From Methanobacterium sp. (GTDB taxonomy: Archaea > Methanobacteriota > Methanobacteria > Methanobacteriales > Methanobacteriaceae), in the NCBI GenBank assembly GCA_003151535.1, contig PLXT01000115.1:18555-82554 (forward strand): a DNA stretch of 64,000 nucleotides, written 5' to 3'. Each line of letters opens with the position of its first letter. Within the stretch, counting starts at the first letter, position 1. The position numbers and the translations under genes are program-made. Below, piece by piece: positions 15,432-23,440 of this stretch. A model generated the notes under the pieces. That model did not search any database. It saw nothing but the letters and a program-made list of their open reading frames with translations, and was not told the DNA's origin.

Positions 15432-15671
15432 TTATTTATACAAATCTAGCCAAAAATCATGTGAAGTTTCCCAATGATCTGGGAAGTCGCCAGTAAATTG
15501 ACCTACTGTTCTTTCATCTACTTCAATCCAATCGGATGTCTCCCATCTTTCATCATATCCAGAATCGTTATACTCCTGTAAAATATAATGTCTATTACGA
15601 GATTTTACGTAAAAACCATAAACCCATTGGTTATTATCTTTACTTTTGCCTCTAAATTTAATAGCTATCAC
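15432..15671 (-). CDS. short YopX-like protein, 79 aa
   Basis: It opens MIAIKFRGKSKDNNQWVYGF and then has RTVGQFTGD, the first two signature parts of YopX. The C-terminal half of the family (EIYEGDIV...IGNIYENPEL) is missing, so it is either a short form or a truncated copy of the 1743-2234 gene type. Role unknown. Confidence 0.65.
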   Translation of the reverse strand: MIAIKFRGKSKDNNQWVYGFYVKSRNRHYILQEYNDSGYDERWETSDWIEVDERTVGQFTGDFPDHWETSHDFWLDLYK

Positions 15672-15676
15672 AATAT

Positions 15677-15949
15677 TTAATTTGATTTTTCATATGCGTC
15701 ATATGCGTCATATGCTTCACAAGGTTCAATCGCAAATTGAATAGGGGTATTAACCTTTACCCCATACAGACTTAACCCAGTTCTTTTTCTAATACTACCG
15801 TCATCGCATTTTATGGTGGTCTCATGGTATACACCATCATTTTTAGTGTATATAATATCGTGACCCACAACGATACCTGTTATAACCTTGTACTTACCAC
15901 AATTACAGCCCCATAATAGGCTTAATAAAATAATGTATATAAGTCTCAT
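15677..15949 (-). CDS. small lipoprotein (paralog B)
   Basis: A 90-residue paralog of the 15181-15420 protein. It has the signal MRLIYIILLSLLWGCNC and the conserved IKCDDGSIRKRTGLS. The C-terminus carries a short tandem repeat (AYDAYDAYE) encoded by repeated nine-base units. It is followed by the YopX-like gene. Confidence 0.65.
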   Translation of the reverse strand: MRLIYIILLSLLWGCNCGKYKVITGIVVGHDIIYTKNDGVYHETTIKCDDGSIRKRTGLSLYGVKVNTPIQFAIEPCEAYDAYDAYEKSN

Positions 15950-15960
15950 GATATTATGTT
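15900..15960. repeat. 61-base direct repeat, copy 2
   Basis: The counterpart of 15371-15431. One mismatch distinguishes the two copies. It contains the start and signal-peptide region of lipoprotein paralog B. Confidence 0.75.
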
Positions 15961-15974
15961 AAAGGGCTAAAATA

Positions 15975-15995
15975 GCCCCAGAATAACTCTGGGGC
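15975..15995 (-). terminator. Rho-independent terminator
   Basis: An eight-base perfect stem, GCCCCAGA with TCTGGGGC and a five-base loop, lies directly after the stop of the 16002-16337 gene. It is followed on the minus strand by a short T-rich stretch. It probably ends that transcript before the lipoprotein genes. Confidence 0.7.
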
Positions 15996-16001
15996 ATGGT
16001 T

Positions 16002-16337
16002 TTATTTATTCATACATTCTTGCAAAAAAGCGGCCATATCAATATCTTCGATTTTATTCTTATCGAAGTTGGCAAATGATTGTCTAACATTGGCTTCAAT
16101 AGCAGCCTTATCATCCTTACTGGCTGTTACCCACTCATGATGACGATTAACCAATTCCTGCCTTTTGCCTTCCACGTATGATTGTGTTTGTTCGAACACA
16201 TGACGCTCAGCATTTTGCTGGGCTTTGCCTACCGTGTTGGTGTAACCAACGTTTATCCAACCCATGCCGAATCCAAGTCCTATAAAAGCGGCGATTCCAA
16301 GAATAAAAATTCCAATAATTGCAAATGTTTGTTTCAT
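16002..16337 (-). CDS. single-pass membrane protein, 111 aa
   Basis: The N-terminal helix (IIGIFILGIAAFIGLGFGMG) is a transmembrane anchor. The rest is a long charged helical domain (ERHVFEQTQSYVEGKRQEL and beyond). Function unknown. It ends at the terminator at 15975-15995. Confidence 0.6.
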   Translation of the reverse strand: MKQTFAIIGIFILGIAAFIGLGFGMGWINVGYTNTVGKAQQNAERHVFEQTQSYVEGKRQELVNRHHEWVTASKDDKAAIEANVRQSFANFDKNKIEDIDMAAFLQECMNK

Positions 16338-16378
16338 ATTTATTTTTTTTTTAATCTAAAAGCAAATAGATCTTTCTC

Positions 16379-16552
16379 TTATTCCTCTGTTACTACAACA
16401 CAATATTTCTTTGGTACTTTTACGATATAAGACCCCATTCTGCTACAGAACAATCCTTTATAATGTTTTTTAAGTTCTTTAACGTCTTGTAGTACTGTAC
16501 CTTCAAATAGATAACTGTCAACATCGTAATCTTCCTTGAGTCTTACTTTCAT
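16379..16552 (-). CDS. hypothetical protein, 57 aa
   Basis: MKVRLKEDYDVDSYLFEGTV, then a helix (KELKKHYKGLFC) and a beta segment (SYIVKVPKKYCVVVTEE). A compact soluble protein starting four bases after the upstream lipoprotein gene ends. No family recognised. Confidence 0.55.
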   Translation of the reverse strand: MKVRLKEDYDVDSYLFEGTVLQDVKELKKHYKGLFCSRMGSYIVKVPKKYCVVVTEE

Positions 16553-16555
16553 ATA

Positions 16556-17071
16556 CTAATTTATTACCAAAGGGAAAGGGCTTACAATAACTCGTGGTTC
16601 AATATAGACAGGGTGAGGTTCGTTATTTTTATCCAATAGCATTACCCATGTACCTTCTGCAGTTGCTGGCATAAATAAACCATTGGGTTCAGCTTGGGGT
16701 AATGAACCGAAACCGCGCTGATAGCCTCCTCCGTATACTTCTTTTTCTGGGTTTGAGTATTGGGTCGCATATGGTATACCATAACCCATACATTTTCCTA
16801 AAAATACCAGCTTGCCTTGCATTTCATTATAGAGGTATGCGTAGTTAATGATTTTCTCATCGTCTCGCAATTCGTAAATCATTTTCAATAATTTCTTTTC
16901 TTGAAAATTTAAAATTGCTGGCATACCTGCTTGACGCTGCGCTTGCTGAAGCGCTTGTTCCTGTTTTTGTTGATCTATTTCATCTGCCGATTGGGTGGTG
17001 ACATTATTACAAGCAGTAAAAATAAAGGTCATTACAAATATACCGATAAAAAGAAATCTTGACTTTTTCAT
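16556..17071 (-). CDS. lipoprotein, 171 aa
   Basis: A lipoprotein signal (FLFIGIFVMTFIFTAC) precedes a Q-rich coil (about 25-50) and a globular domain with LGKCMGYGIPYATQYSNPEK. The end contains a beta-rich region (GTWVMLLDKNN). It has its own promoter-like site at 17098-17128. Probably an envelope protein; function unknown. Confidence 0.7.
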   Translation of the reverse strand: MKKSRFLFIGIFVMTFIFTACNNVTTQSADEIDQQKQEQALQQAQRQAGMPAILNFQEKKLLKMIYELRDDEKIINYAYLYNEMQGKLVFLGKCMGYGIPYATQYSNPEKEVYGGGYQRGFGSLPQAEPNGLFMPATAEGTWVMLLDKNNEPHPVYIEPRVIVSPFPLVIN

Positions 17072-17097
17072 TTATTTTTTGGTTTAAATTTGAATCA

Positions 17098-17128
17098 CAA
17101 AGATATGTGAAATTAGTATAACCTCCAA
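17098..17128 (-). promoter_or_regulatory. Bacteroidota-type promoter
   Basis: On the minus strand TTG, 20 bases, TATCTTTG, then 26 bases to the ATG at 17071. A good match to the Bacteroidota sigma-A consensus. It drives the lipoprotein gene and probably those after it. Confidence 0.7.
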
Positions 17129-17135
17129 GTTTATG

Positions 17136-17264
17136 TTATGAATATTTTAATCCTATATAAACTGCGTATAGCGAACATAAAAAGACAGTTACACTGCCAT
17201 GTGATCCCCAAATTAAATCCACTATTGAAACTATCCCTAACACATGTATTGCTCTAATATTCAT
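17136..17264 (-). CDS. small membrane protein, 42 aa
   Basis: MNIRAIHVLGIVSIVDLIWG is followed by a second hydrophobic stretch (VTVFLCSLYAVYIGL). Two short membrane segments are possible. Intact frame with ATG and TAA. No family recognised. Confidence 0.5.
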   Translation of the reverse strand: MNIRAIHVLGIVSIVDLIWGSHGSVTVFLCSLYAVYIGLKYS

Positions 17265-17298
17265 AAAATTAATTTATCGCGGTTCTAGAGAAAGAGTT

Positions 17299-17481
17299 TC
17301 ATTTTCTTACCATAGTAAGAACGTTTTTATTAGTACCCATAACCACTCTAATAATATATTTATGCATGTACCGAGTGGCCCCATTATTATATCTATTGGC
17401 ACCGCGCAACCATTTTAAAGAAACCATAATAGGCTTTCCTTCGTTAAATGTAACTGGTATATTAGGAGTGTGAATGTTCAT
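17299..17481 (-). CDS. hypothetical protein, 60 aa
   Basis: MNIHTPNIPVTFNEGKPIM is followed by a basic, aromatic segment (KWLRGANRYNNG) and a beta strand (YIIRVVMGTNKN). Its start overlaps the upstream stop (ATGA-type). Function unknown. Confidence 0.55.
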   Translation of the reverse strand: MNIHTPNIPVTFNEGKPIMVSLKWLRGANRYNNGATRYMHKYIIRVVMGTNKNVLTMVRK

Positions 17482-17774
17482 TTTCTTCTTACTACGTTAA
17501 TTGTGGGATTAGTAACCGCTCCTGATCTTTCCATTATTAACCCATTTTTATTTAAACAAGCGTACAGATCAGTTGATGACAATTTACCAAATGGATTAGT
17601 GTGAATTTCTTTAACCAAATCTTCTATAGCGCTTTTAAACGATTCATCTTTATCAGCAGATATCGATTCAAGGGCTTCGATGTATTTTGTGATCTTTTTA
17701 TAGTCAGTCAATTTAAGGGTCACTGTAGCTTCAATGCTATCTAGGAAGTTATCTTTACTCATCTCTCCACTCAA
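17478..17774 (-). CDS. hypothetical protein, 98 aa
   Basis: A helical, acidic protein beginning MSGEMSKDNFLDSIEATVTL and ending in a basic strand (NPTINVVRRK). Its start overlaps the end of the upstream membrane gene by 20 bases; a start at MSKDN is also possible. No family recognised. Confidence 0.55.
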   Translation of the reverse strand: MSGEMSKDNFLDSIEATVTLKLTDYKKITKYIEALESISADKDESFKSAIEDLVKEIHTNPFGKLSSTDLYACLNKNGLIMERSGAVTNPTINVVRRK

Positions 17775-18267
17775 TTTTTGGACAATACTTATTATATTTA
17801 GCTTTAATGAATTCTATTGTAAGGTTTGGTGTCTGAACATAGCTTTTTCTTTTGCGATTTTTAAAATGTTCTATAACTCTAGCAACTGACCAAAATAAAA
17901 GAATTATTACGCCCATTAGAGCTTCAGCAATCCCAACAGTCATTAACGCTACTAGAGGGGAGTTTTTTGGGAAGTGAATGAATATTCCCGTAGCACTTAC
18001 CAATAAGCAAATCGCACCCCAAAGCACAGCCCAAACTGCGATTCCTCTAAAAAATCTAGTACCTGTATCTTCATAGTTGAAATCATCTTCACCCGTAAAT
18101 TTATCCACAATAAGTAAACTTACAGTGACCAAGAAATATGGTACTATAAAAATATACATAATTATAGACTTCCAAAAATATGGGCATAAGTTGGTTGGCA
18201 GATAGGTGCTATAAAACCATTTGTACAATCTTGCCGATACTGATTTTGCGCTGGGTGTAAGTGTCAT
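17755..18267 (-). CDS. membrane protein with three to four helices, 170 aa
   Basis: Hydrophobic segments lie around 34-54 (IIMYIFIVPYFLVTVSLLIV), 75-97 (GIAVWAVLWGAICLLVSATG) and 107-130 (LMTVGIAEALMGVIILLFW), with soluble ends. The C-terminal tail is basic (KNRKRKSYV). No recognised family. Confidence 0.6.
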   Translation of the reverse strand: MTLTPSAKSVSARLYKWFYSTYLPTNLCPYFWKSIIMYIFIVPYFLVTVSLLIVDKFTGEDDFNYEDTGTRFFRGIAVWAVLWGAICLLVSATGIFIHFPKNSPLVALMTVGIAEALMGVIILLFWSVARVIEHFKNRKRKSYVQTPNLTIEFIKAKYNKYCPKIEWRDE

Positions 18268-18503
18268 CTTTTTATTTCTTTATTTGATAGTTTAATAAGT
18301 TCTTCGAAGTTTACATGAGGGTTAAAAAGGATAATACCATCCACTTTAAATCCTTCCATAATTTCATGCTTTACCGCCGCTTCAAACGCTGCATAACAAG
18401 TTTTCATAATCTCGTCATCCAGCATATATTCACTCAGGTACCACTTTCTTCCACGCCATTCATCATCATGATCATCTTTGGTGCAAGGGCATGCGAATTG
18501 CAT
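18264..18503 (-). CDS. hypothetical protein, 79 aa, next to TnpB insertion
   Basis: It begins MQFACPCTKDDHDDEWRGRKW and ends with helices (NFEELIKLSNKEIKR). Its first 70 bases overlap the out-of-frame end of tnpB, so the right end of that element lies at or near this start. Its own original upstream sequence, probably the TTTA array at 19939, was displaced by the insertion. Confidence 0.5.
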   Translation of the reverse strand: MQFACPCTKDDHDDEWRGRKWYLSEYMLDDEIMKTCYAAFEAAVKHEIMEGFKVDGIILFNPHVNFEELIKLSNKEIKR

Positions 18504-19744
18504 TTGTATGTATACCCTAGATCCATTAATCTTGTCTGTCCCAATGAACTACCCACCCACACCAAAGGCGATGGATGAGCTTCGGGTTTCATAGAGTATG
18601 CTTTGTCACCAAAGTCTGATTTCCTCTCCACCTTTGTAATCGCCAGTTCCTGACGATATATTTTTAATCCTTCTTTAAGAATGTTCTTTGCAGCGTTTAA
18701 ATCACGGTCTAATATGTGTCCGTTTTTACAAGTCCATTCTCTTATTGAAAGATTTAAGTCTTGATTTACCCAACCACACTCACAACAGGTTTTAGAACTT
18801 GGATACCAGCGATTGATTTTAACAATTTGTTTGTCGTTCCAATCTGCCTTGTATTCCAATAGCCTTACAAAAGTTCCCCAACTTGCATCTGATATGTGTT
18901 TGGCAAGTTTATGGTTCTTGACCATTCCTTTTACATTCAAATCTTCTAATGCAATTATATCGTAATCAGTTACTAATTTGTGAGACACTTTATGCAAGTT
19001 ATCCATTCGTGAGTTGGTTATCTTTTCGTGAATTAAGGCTGTTTTTCGTCTTTGTTTTTCAAACGAATTACTACCTTTTCTTTTACGAGAAAGATGTTTT
19101 TGTGCTTTTGCTAACTTTCTTTCATATTGTTTTGTGTATTTGTTGTTTTTAAATTTTATTCCATCAGATGTTATTGCGAAATCTTTTAATCCTAAGTCAA
19201 TTCCACATACAGCACCAGTCTTTTCTTTTGGTTGATACTGTTCTTCGCAAAGAATAGACACAAAATATTTACCTGTTGGTGTTTTGCTCAAAGTACACTT
19301 TCCTATTTCGCCTTTTACTTCACGATGAACATTCACCTTTATTCCTTCTTTAAACTTTGGTGCGTAAAATTTATCTGCTTCCAGTTTTGCAAATTGTGGG
19401 ACAGTAAATGTATTCTTCTTTTTCCTCGATTTAAATCTTGGGAACTTTGCATTTCCACGAAAAAAGTTCACGTAGGCAGTATCCAAACATCTTAAAGCAA
19501 ATTGTAATGATTGGCTATTAACTTCTTTAAGCCAAATAGTTTTATCTTTTCTTTTTAATTCTGTTAAAGTCGCTGCTTGTGCATAGTAATTATCAGACTT
19601 TTCATCTGCTTGATACTGTTCTTTACGCTCATTCAGAAAATGATTATAGACAAATCGGATACATCCAAAATACTTATCCAACAGCGTTTTCTGCTCTTGG
19701 TTTGGCATTAATTCAAATTGATATGTCCGAAATATTGTCTTCAT
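18434..19744 (-). CDS. tnpB: TnpB-family RNA-guided nuclease
   Basis: 436 codons, with an OrfB/IS605 N-terminal helix-turn region. The RuvC-I Asp is in GIDLGLKDFA (D183) and the RuvC-II Glu in ALEDLNVKGM (E267). A zinc finger CCECGW (320-325) is followed by WTCKNGH, and the RuvC-III Asp lies in LDRDLNAAKN (346-355). All catalytic parts are present. TnpB cuts DNA guided by a short RNA whose scaffold comes from the 3' end of the element. The last about 35 codons look like read-through into flanking DNA. No TnpA is nearby. Confidence 0.88.
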   Translation of the reverse strand: MKTIFRTYQFELMPNQEQKTLLDKYFGCIRFVYNHFLNERKEQYQADEKSDNYYAQAATLTELKRKDKTIWLKEVNSQSLQFALRCLDTAYVNFFRGNAKFPRFKSRKKKNTFTVPQFAKLEADKFYAPKFKEGIKVNVHREVKGEIGKCTLSKTPTGKYFVSILCEEQYQPKEKTGAVCGIDLGLKDFAITSDGIKFKNNKYTKQYERKLAKAQKHLSRKRKGSNSFEKQRRKTALIHEKITNSRMDNLHKVSHKLVTDYDIIALEDLNVKGMVKNHKLAKHISDASWGTFVRLLEYKADWNDKQIVKINRWYPSSKTCCECGWVNQDLNLSIREWTCKNGHILDRDLNAAKNILKEGLKIYRQELAITKVERKSDFGDKAYSMKPEAHPSPLVWVGSSLGQTRLMDLGYTYKCNSHALAPKMIMMMNGVEESGT

Positions 19745-19938
19745 TCTTACTATTAAATAGTTTTGAGTTATGCAAAGATACTACTTTTTGTAAATCCGCT
19801 ATATCCCTCGTTTGTCTATTGCTCAAATTATCCGTGGGTTAAAACAAGAATCCACACGTCAAATTTAGTTATTACACCCATCTACGCTTCGTAAGCAATA
19901 TTGGTATCAGAAGCTACTTTGGTCAGATGGCTACTTCG
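18500..19938 (-). mobile_element. stand-alone IS605-type TnpB element (approximate ends)
   Basis: The tnpB coding region is flanked on the 5' side by about 190 non-coding bases containing short inverted repeats and ending at the TTTA array. On the 3' side it abuts an unrelated gene. No transposase gene is visible, so movement would need TnpA in trans. The omega-RNA should be transcribed across the right end near 18500-18620. Ends are estimates from coding breaks, not from recognised end sequences. Confidence 0.55.
19773..19780 (-). promoter_or_regulatory. promoter-like minus-7 box for tnpB
   Basis: TATCTTTG on the minus strand, 28 bases upstream of the tnpB ATG. No clear TTG at 19-20 bases. 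It lies inside the presumed element and would travel with it. Confidence 0.4.
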
Positions 19939-20166
<228 letters not shown>

Positions 20167-20184
20167 GATTTTAAATATATTAGT

Positions 20185-20361
20185 CTACTTATGTTGAAGA
20201 ATATATACGATACTACCATATCTACTAGTACTAGAACCACTTGTAGTATGAGGAACGGTAACATTATATACAACATAACCATCATTTAAATAACGTTCCA
20301 ACTCTATTAATTTTTTCTCGGGTTCGTATTCATCAAAGTTTACCCTAATCACTTTATACAT
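20185..20361 (-). CDS. hypothetical protein, 58 aa
   Basis: The start is placed at MYKVIRVNFDEYEPEKKL. A helix (LIELERYLNDGY) and beta segments (VVYNVTVPHTTSG, YGSIVYILQ) follow. This shape is common in small phage proteins; no family assigned. Confidence 0.5.
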   Translation of the reverse strand: MYKVIRVNFDEYEPEKKLIELERYLNDGYVVYNVTVPHTTSGSSTSRYGSIVYILQHK

Positions 20362-20581
20362 TTTTTTTACGTTTAATATAGTTAAAGACTTCAAGATAAA
20401 CTGCTCTTATAGCCCCGATTAAGACAAAAATTGCTATTGAGTAAATTATTGCGAGAAATACAATTCTTGAATAATTAACTATTGCCCATAGTACTCCACA
20501 TAAAAATGCAATAAATAATATTACTATGAGAATTGTCCAAATTATCGCCTTAAATCTTATTTTGAGGAGTTTATTTTCCAT
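20354..20581 (-). CDS. membrane protein, 75 aa
   Basis: The start is placed at MENKLLKIRFKAII. Two transmembrane helices (IIWTILIVILFIAFLCGV and IVFLAIIYSIAIFVLIGAI) are followed by a basic tail (NYIKRKKNV). Function unknown. Confidence 0.55.
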   Translation of the reverse strand: MENKLLKIRFKAIIWTILIVILFIAFLCGVLWAIVNYSRIVFLAIIYSIAIFVLIGAIRAVYLEVFNYIKRKKNV

Positions 20582-20855
20582 TTTTATTATGTTTATCATC
20601 TTTAAAAATACAATACAAGTCTTGCGTTGTTACGAATTCACGTATCCTAATAACATGTTGCCAATTATTCTCACCACTTGGTGTATACAAGCAATATGGA
20701 CCTTGTCTCCAATTTTCGAAAGCTATGATCTCTTGGATGGTGTTCATATTCATGGCCTCCAGTATCCTATCCAAGCTGGGATTTAAAGTAATTGCTAACT
20801 GAAGTTCATCTAAATCAGTATCAAATACCTGCATTAATATATCTTCAGGTGTCAT
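20571..20855 (-). CDS. hypothetical protein, 94 aa
   Basis: It begins MTPEDILMQVFDTDLDELQ and is helical at first. It then has a beta-rich section (QGPYCLYTPSGENNWQHVIR) and a charged tail. Its start overlaps the upstream stop. No family recognised. Confidence 0.55.
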   Translation of the reverse strand: MTPEDILMQVFDTDLDELQLAITLNPSLDRILEAMNMNTIQEIIAFENWRQGPYCLYTPSGENNWQHVIRIREFVTTQDLYCIFKDDKHNKNGK

Positions 20856-21097
20856 AACTTACTAGCGATTAAATTAATTATTTCTTCGTCTTGTTTGGAT
20901 AAAGAATAACTACCTTGTAATAATTTAACAAGACTCTTTTGAAACTTTTGACTATCATAACCTCTTTCACTGTTAAGTATCAAAGTCGAAGGGTCGTATC
21001 CGTCCTGACTTAATACCTCCAATAATTTTAGCTTTTCACGTGTATTACATGCAGATACAAATTCGTCTATGTTAATATCAATATCAATGTTTGGCAT
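20852..21097 (-). CDS. hypothetical protein, 81 aa
   Basis: MPNIDIDINIDEFVSACNTR then mainly helical (KLKLLEVLSQDGYDPSTLIL). It overlaps the next start by four bases. No recognised domain. Confidence 0.55.
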   Translation of the reverse strand: MPNIDIDINIDEFVSACNTREKLKLLEVLSQDGYDPSTLILNSERGYDSQKFQKSLVKLLQGSYSLSKQDEEIINLIASKL

Positions 21098-21107
21098 ATT
21101 CTTAATG

Positions 21108-21368
21108 TTATGGCTTAGCGAATGTTACATACACTAGGCTATCGTACTTATTTGTGTAGTAGCCAACGCTGTCTAACAATCGTTTTTCTGTTTTTGGGTC
21201 GGAAGCTTTTTTATATAAAATAGCAAAATGATTAAATCTTGATATATAATAAGCCAATTCTTTTTGCCTCTTTAATTTTAAAGTGTCTTGTGAAGGTATC
21301 GTTTGTGATTTCGATACAACTGAAATCAATAAAAAAACAACTCCAATTATTAACGTTCTTGCCACCAT
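21108..21368 (-). CDS. secreted or membrane-anchored small protein, 86 aa
   Basis: The start is placed at MVARTLIIGVVFLLISVVSK, a signal peptide or anchor. The rest is a basic helical domain (LKRQKELAYYISRFNHFAI). No family recognised. Confidence 0.5.
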   Translation of the reverse strand: MVARTLIIGVVFLLISVVSKSQTIPSQDTLKLKRQKELAYYISRFNHFAILYKKASDPKTEKRLLDSVGYYTNKYDSLVYVTFAKP

Positions 21369-21376
21369 CGTATAAA

Positions 21377-21697
21377 TTATTTGATAATATCGTAACCGTG
21401 TTGTGCCCAAAATTTATATGCATTATATCTAGCAGTGATCATTTCATCCTGAGCAACAGGATTTGCACTGTGTATAAGAATTTGTGGTATTGGTCTGATT
21501 GTATTATTATAGGCTTGTTCTTCAATCCATTTTAATACCTCACGACCTTCTAGGAAACCCTCCCCCAAATCATTATCCAATGAAACACATTGAACTTGCC
21601 CATCATTCTGAAGTATAAGTTCAATGGTTTCTTCAACCGTATATGTTCTTATGTAATCATCTGGCGTTGGCCGTGTATCGTCAAGATATATTCTCAC
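21377..21697 (-). CDS. cREC-type (cyclic-phosphate-processing) receiver-domain protein
   Basis: 106 residues. MRIYLDDTRPTPDDY places the paired acidic residues of a receiver fold. VSLDNDLGEG and the later ILIHSANPVA complete the pattern of the stand-alone cREC receiver family, predicted from genome context to act on cyclic-phosphate ends or ADP-ribose cyclic phosphate in RNA-repair settings. No kinase partner is nearby. Biochemical role is inference. Confidence 0.7.
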   Translation of the reverse strand: MRIYLDDTRPTPDDYIRTYTVEETIELILQNDGQVQCVSLDNDLGEGFLEGREVLKWIEEQAYNNTIRPIPQILIHSANPVAQDEMITARYNAYKFWAQHGYDIIK

Positions 21698-22233
21698 TGA
21701 GAATCATATGATGACGACGAATCTGAAGATGAATCTGAAGACGAATCATCGTTGCTCTGTGTATCGTTGCTCTGTGTATCGTTGCTCTGTGTATCGCTTT
21801 GCACATTGTCTTGTACATCGCTATCTTGTGTAATAACGTCAGAGCTATCTAAATTATTTTGATTTATCTCATCGGCTAATATGCTACCAATCTCAGCGCC
21901 CAATAAATTACCACCAATTAAGGCACCTGAGTCAACACCAAGAGTTGCGCCCAATATCGCGCTAGTTACAAAATCGCCGCTATTATCCTCTTCCAAAATA
22001 GGTCTGGGTCTACCATAAACAAAATTATTGATATTATCTTGACCATAAATAATTGCATGGTGATATGGCATATCAGCATGTGGTATATCGGCACGTAGAT
22101 GTGATTCAGGTATTACAGATACGGGTGTGTTATGAATATCTGGGTAGTGAGTAGGTGTAGTACTTTCTATAGAAAGCTTTTGATCCTGAACGGGAATATT
22201 TTTTTTCTTGCGACGAAACCAATTAAATAACAT
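21694..22233 (-). CDS. hypothetical protein with low-complexity acidic C-terminus, 179 aa
   Basis: The N-terminus MLFNWFRRKKKNIPVQDQ is short, aromatic and basic (possible membrane contact). A glycine/alanine-rich middle (ILGATLGVDSGALIGGNLLG) could be membrane-active. The C-terminus consists of SNDTQ repeats and Ser/Asp runs. Function unknown. Confidence 0.55.
   Translation of the reverse strand: MLFNWFRRKKKNIPVQDQKLSIESTTPTHYPDIHNTPVSVIPESHLRADIPHADMPYHHAIIYGQDNINNFVYGRPRPILEEDNSGDFVTSAILGATLGVDSGALIGGNLLGAEIGSILADEINQNNLDSSDVITQDSDVQDNVQSDTQSNDTQSNDTQSNDDSSSDSSSDSSSSYDSQ
21748..21792. repeat. 15-base tandem repeat, 3 copies
   Basis: The unit ATCGTTGCTCTGTGT occurs three times in a row and encodes SNDTQ repeats in the 21694-22233 protein. 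Perfect copies imply recent slippage. Confidence 0.8.
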
Positions 22234-22286
22234 ACAATATATTTTTTGTAATCAAACTTACAAAAAAATTGTTATAAAACAAATTT

Positions 22287-22589
22287 CTAGTGAAGAAATG
22301 TCATTTTAAATAGCCATCCCAATAGCAGTGTAATCCATGGCCCTATGATGAGCATAAAGGTTTCAAGATTAACGTCTCGGTATTCCCTTTTAACAGTTAA
22401 ACTGGAACTTCTGAATATACAAGATAAAAATAAAAAAATACCAATGAATTGGATAACACTAAAAAAAGGAAACATGGGGAAAAGAGGCATTATAAACCAA
22501 GTATAGAATTTAAACGTTACATAGCCCCATGAAAATGAACCATATACTAAAATAGCTAAAAAGATAATGATTCCGATAATTACTGTCAT
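22287..22589 (-). CDS. membrane protein with three helices, 100 aa
   Basis: Hydrophobic segments lie at 2-22 (VIIGIIIFLAILVYGSFSWG), 30-56 (WFIMPLFPMFPFFSVIQFIG) and 78-95 (TFMLIIGPWITLLLGWLF). It is co-transcribed with the upstream small gene (overlapping TAATG). Function unknown. Confidence 0.55.
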   Translation of the reverse strand: MTVIIGIIIFLAILVYGSFSWGYVTFKFYTWFIMPLFPMFPFFSVIQFIGIFLFLSCIFRSSSLTVKREYRDVNLETFMLIIGPWITLLLGWLFKMTFLH

Positions 22590-22747
22590 TATTTCATTTT
22601 TATAACAAAGATTATTCTATCGAAGCTATCTTTAATATTATCACTACATAATTGATGAAACCTTACTATTGAATGAAACTCCAAATAACGAGTTTTTAAA
22701 ATCCTACTTTCACGTAGTTCATCATCCAAATACACTGTTAAATCCAT
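22589..22747 (-). CDS. small protein, 52 aa, possibly 5'-truncated
   Basis: From ATG 22747: MDLTVYLDDELRESRILKTR, ending IIFVIKMK, with TAATG overlapping the next start. The same frame is open about 30 codons further upstream (LTSEDTSSAERFLKNRDQR) without an ATG. The gene may have lost its start or use another codon. Confidence 0.45.
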   Translation of the reverse strand: MDLTVYLDDELRESRILKTRYLEFHSIVRFHQLCSDNIKDSFDRIIFVIKMK

Positions 22748-22846
22748 CCTCTGGTCACGATTTTTTAAAAATCTTTCGGCAGAAGATGTATCCTCGCTTG
22801 TTAATATTTTTATTCTTATTATTACAATTTTGAGATCGCTTTACGT

Positions 22847-23020
22847 TTAGACAACACAACCCATCCCCAAAGGTTGTTGTTTCTTACAATGGCTACATTC
22901 ATGTAAGTTGCTATAACAAATCATCTCACCTTCTTTTGGATTTGGCTGTGGACTTTTATCAATATTAATCCATTTATGAAGACCAAAATAACATTTGAGT
23001 TTAATTATAAAATTATTCAT
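22847..23020 (-). CDS. small Cys-rich protein, 57 aa
   Basis: MNNFIIKLKCYFGLHKW, then CYSNLHECSHCKKQQP: Cys and His at zinc-binding spacing (C-x5-C-x2-C with nearby His). A likely small zinc-binding phage protein; function unknown. Confidence 0.55.
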   Translation of the reverse strand: MNNFIIKLKCYFGLHKWINIDKSPQPNPKEGEMICYSNLHECSHCKKQQPLGMGCVV

Positions 23021-23440
23021 AATAAAAATTTTTTCCTACAGCACTTTTATTATTTAAAGTTGTTTCAATGTTTAAGCAAATTAAAATACCTGTCGCACCA
23101 CTACCAATAGTGCAAATACTGTTAGCCTTAGGTTATCCTAGAGTAAGGCATAATGTAATATCTCTAGCCTAGATTTACCATTTATATGGTATCTGTCCAC
23201 AAACAACTTCATTGGTGTGAATAGCAATAAAGGATAGATTATTATCCTGACCCACGACATTTATAGTGGTACGATGTTACTTCACCGTATTTATTGCTTG
23301 TTTGCTTATCAGCAGGTATTTTAAAGAACTTTAAAATTTGATTGTGAATTAGCTGTGCATTCTTTTGTACACACCCCCATGTATATCTGGGCTACTTCCA
23401 GCGGATTATGCTCATCCTTTTAACTCACAATCGTTAAATG
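23013..23440 (-). pseudogene. decayed gene (several frameshifts and stops)
   Basis: No long frame exists, yet protein-like segments lie in order in different frames: DEHNPLEVAQIYMG, NAQLIHNQILKFFKIPADKQ, INVVGQDNNLSFIAIHTNEV, and finally a segment ending SAVGKNFYYE at 23013. This is what a coding gene with at least three indels and stops looks like. One break is at a run of five G, so base-calling errors may contribute. Original function unknown. Confidence 0.55.

Noticed and set aside
23013..23440. Stop-codon reassignment (TAG or TAA read as sense).
   Set aside because: Elsewhere in the window genes use TAA, TAG and TGA as normal stops in tight operons. The in-frame stops here come with frameshifts, so decay is simpler.
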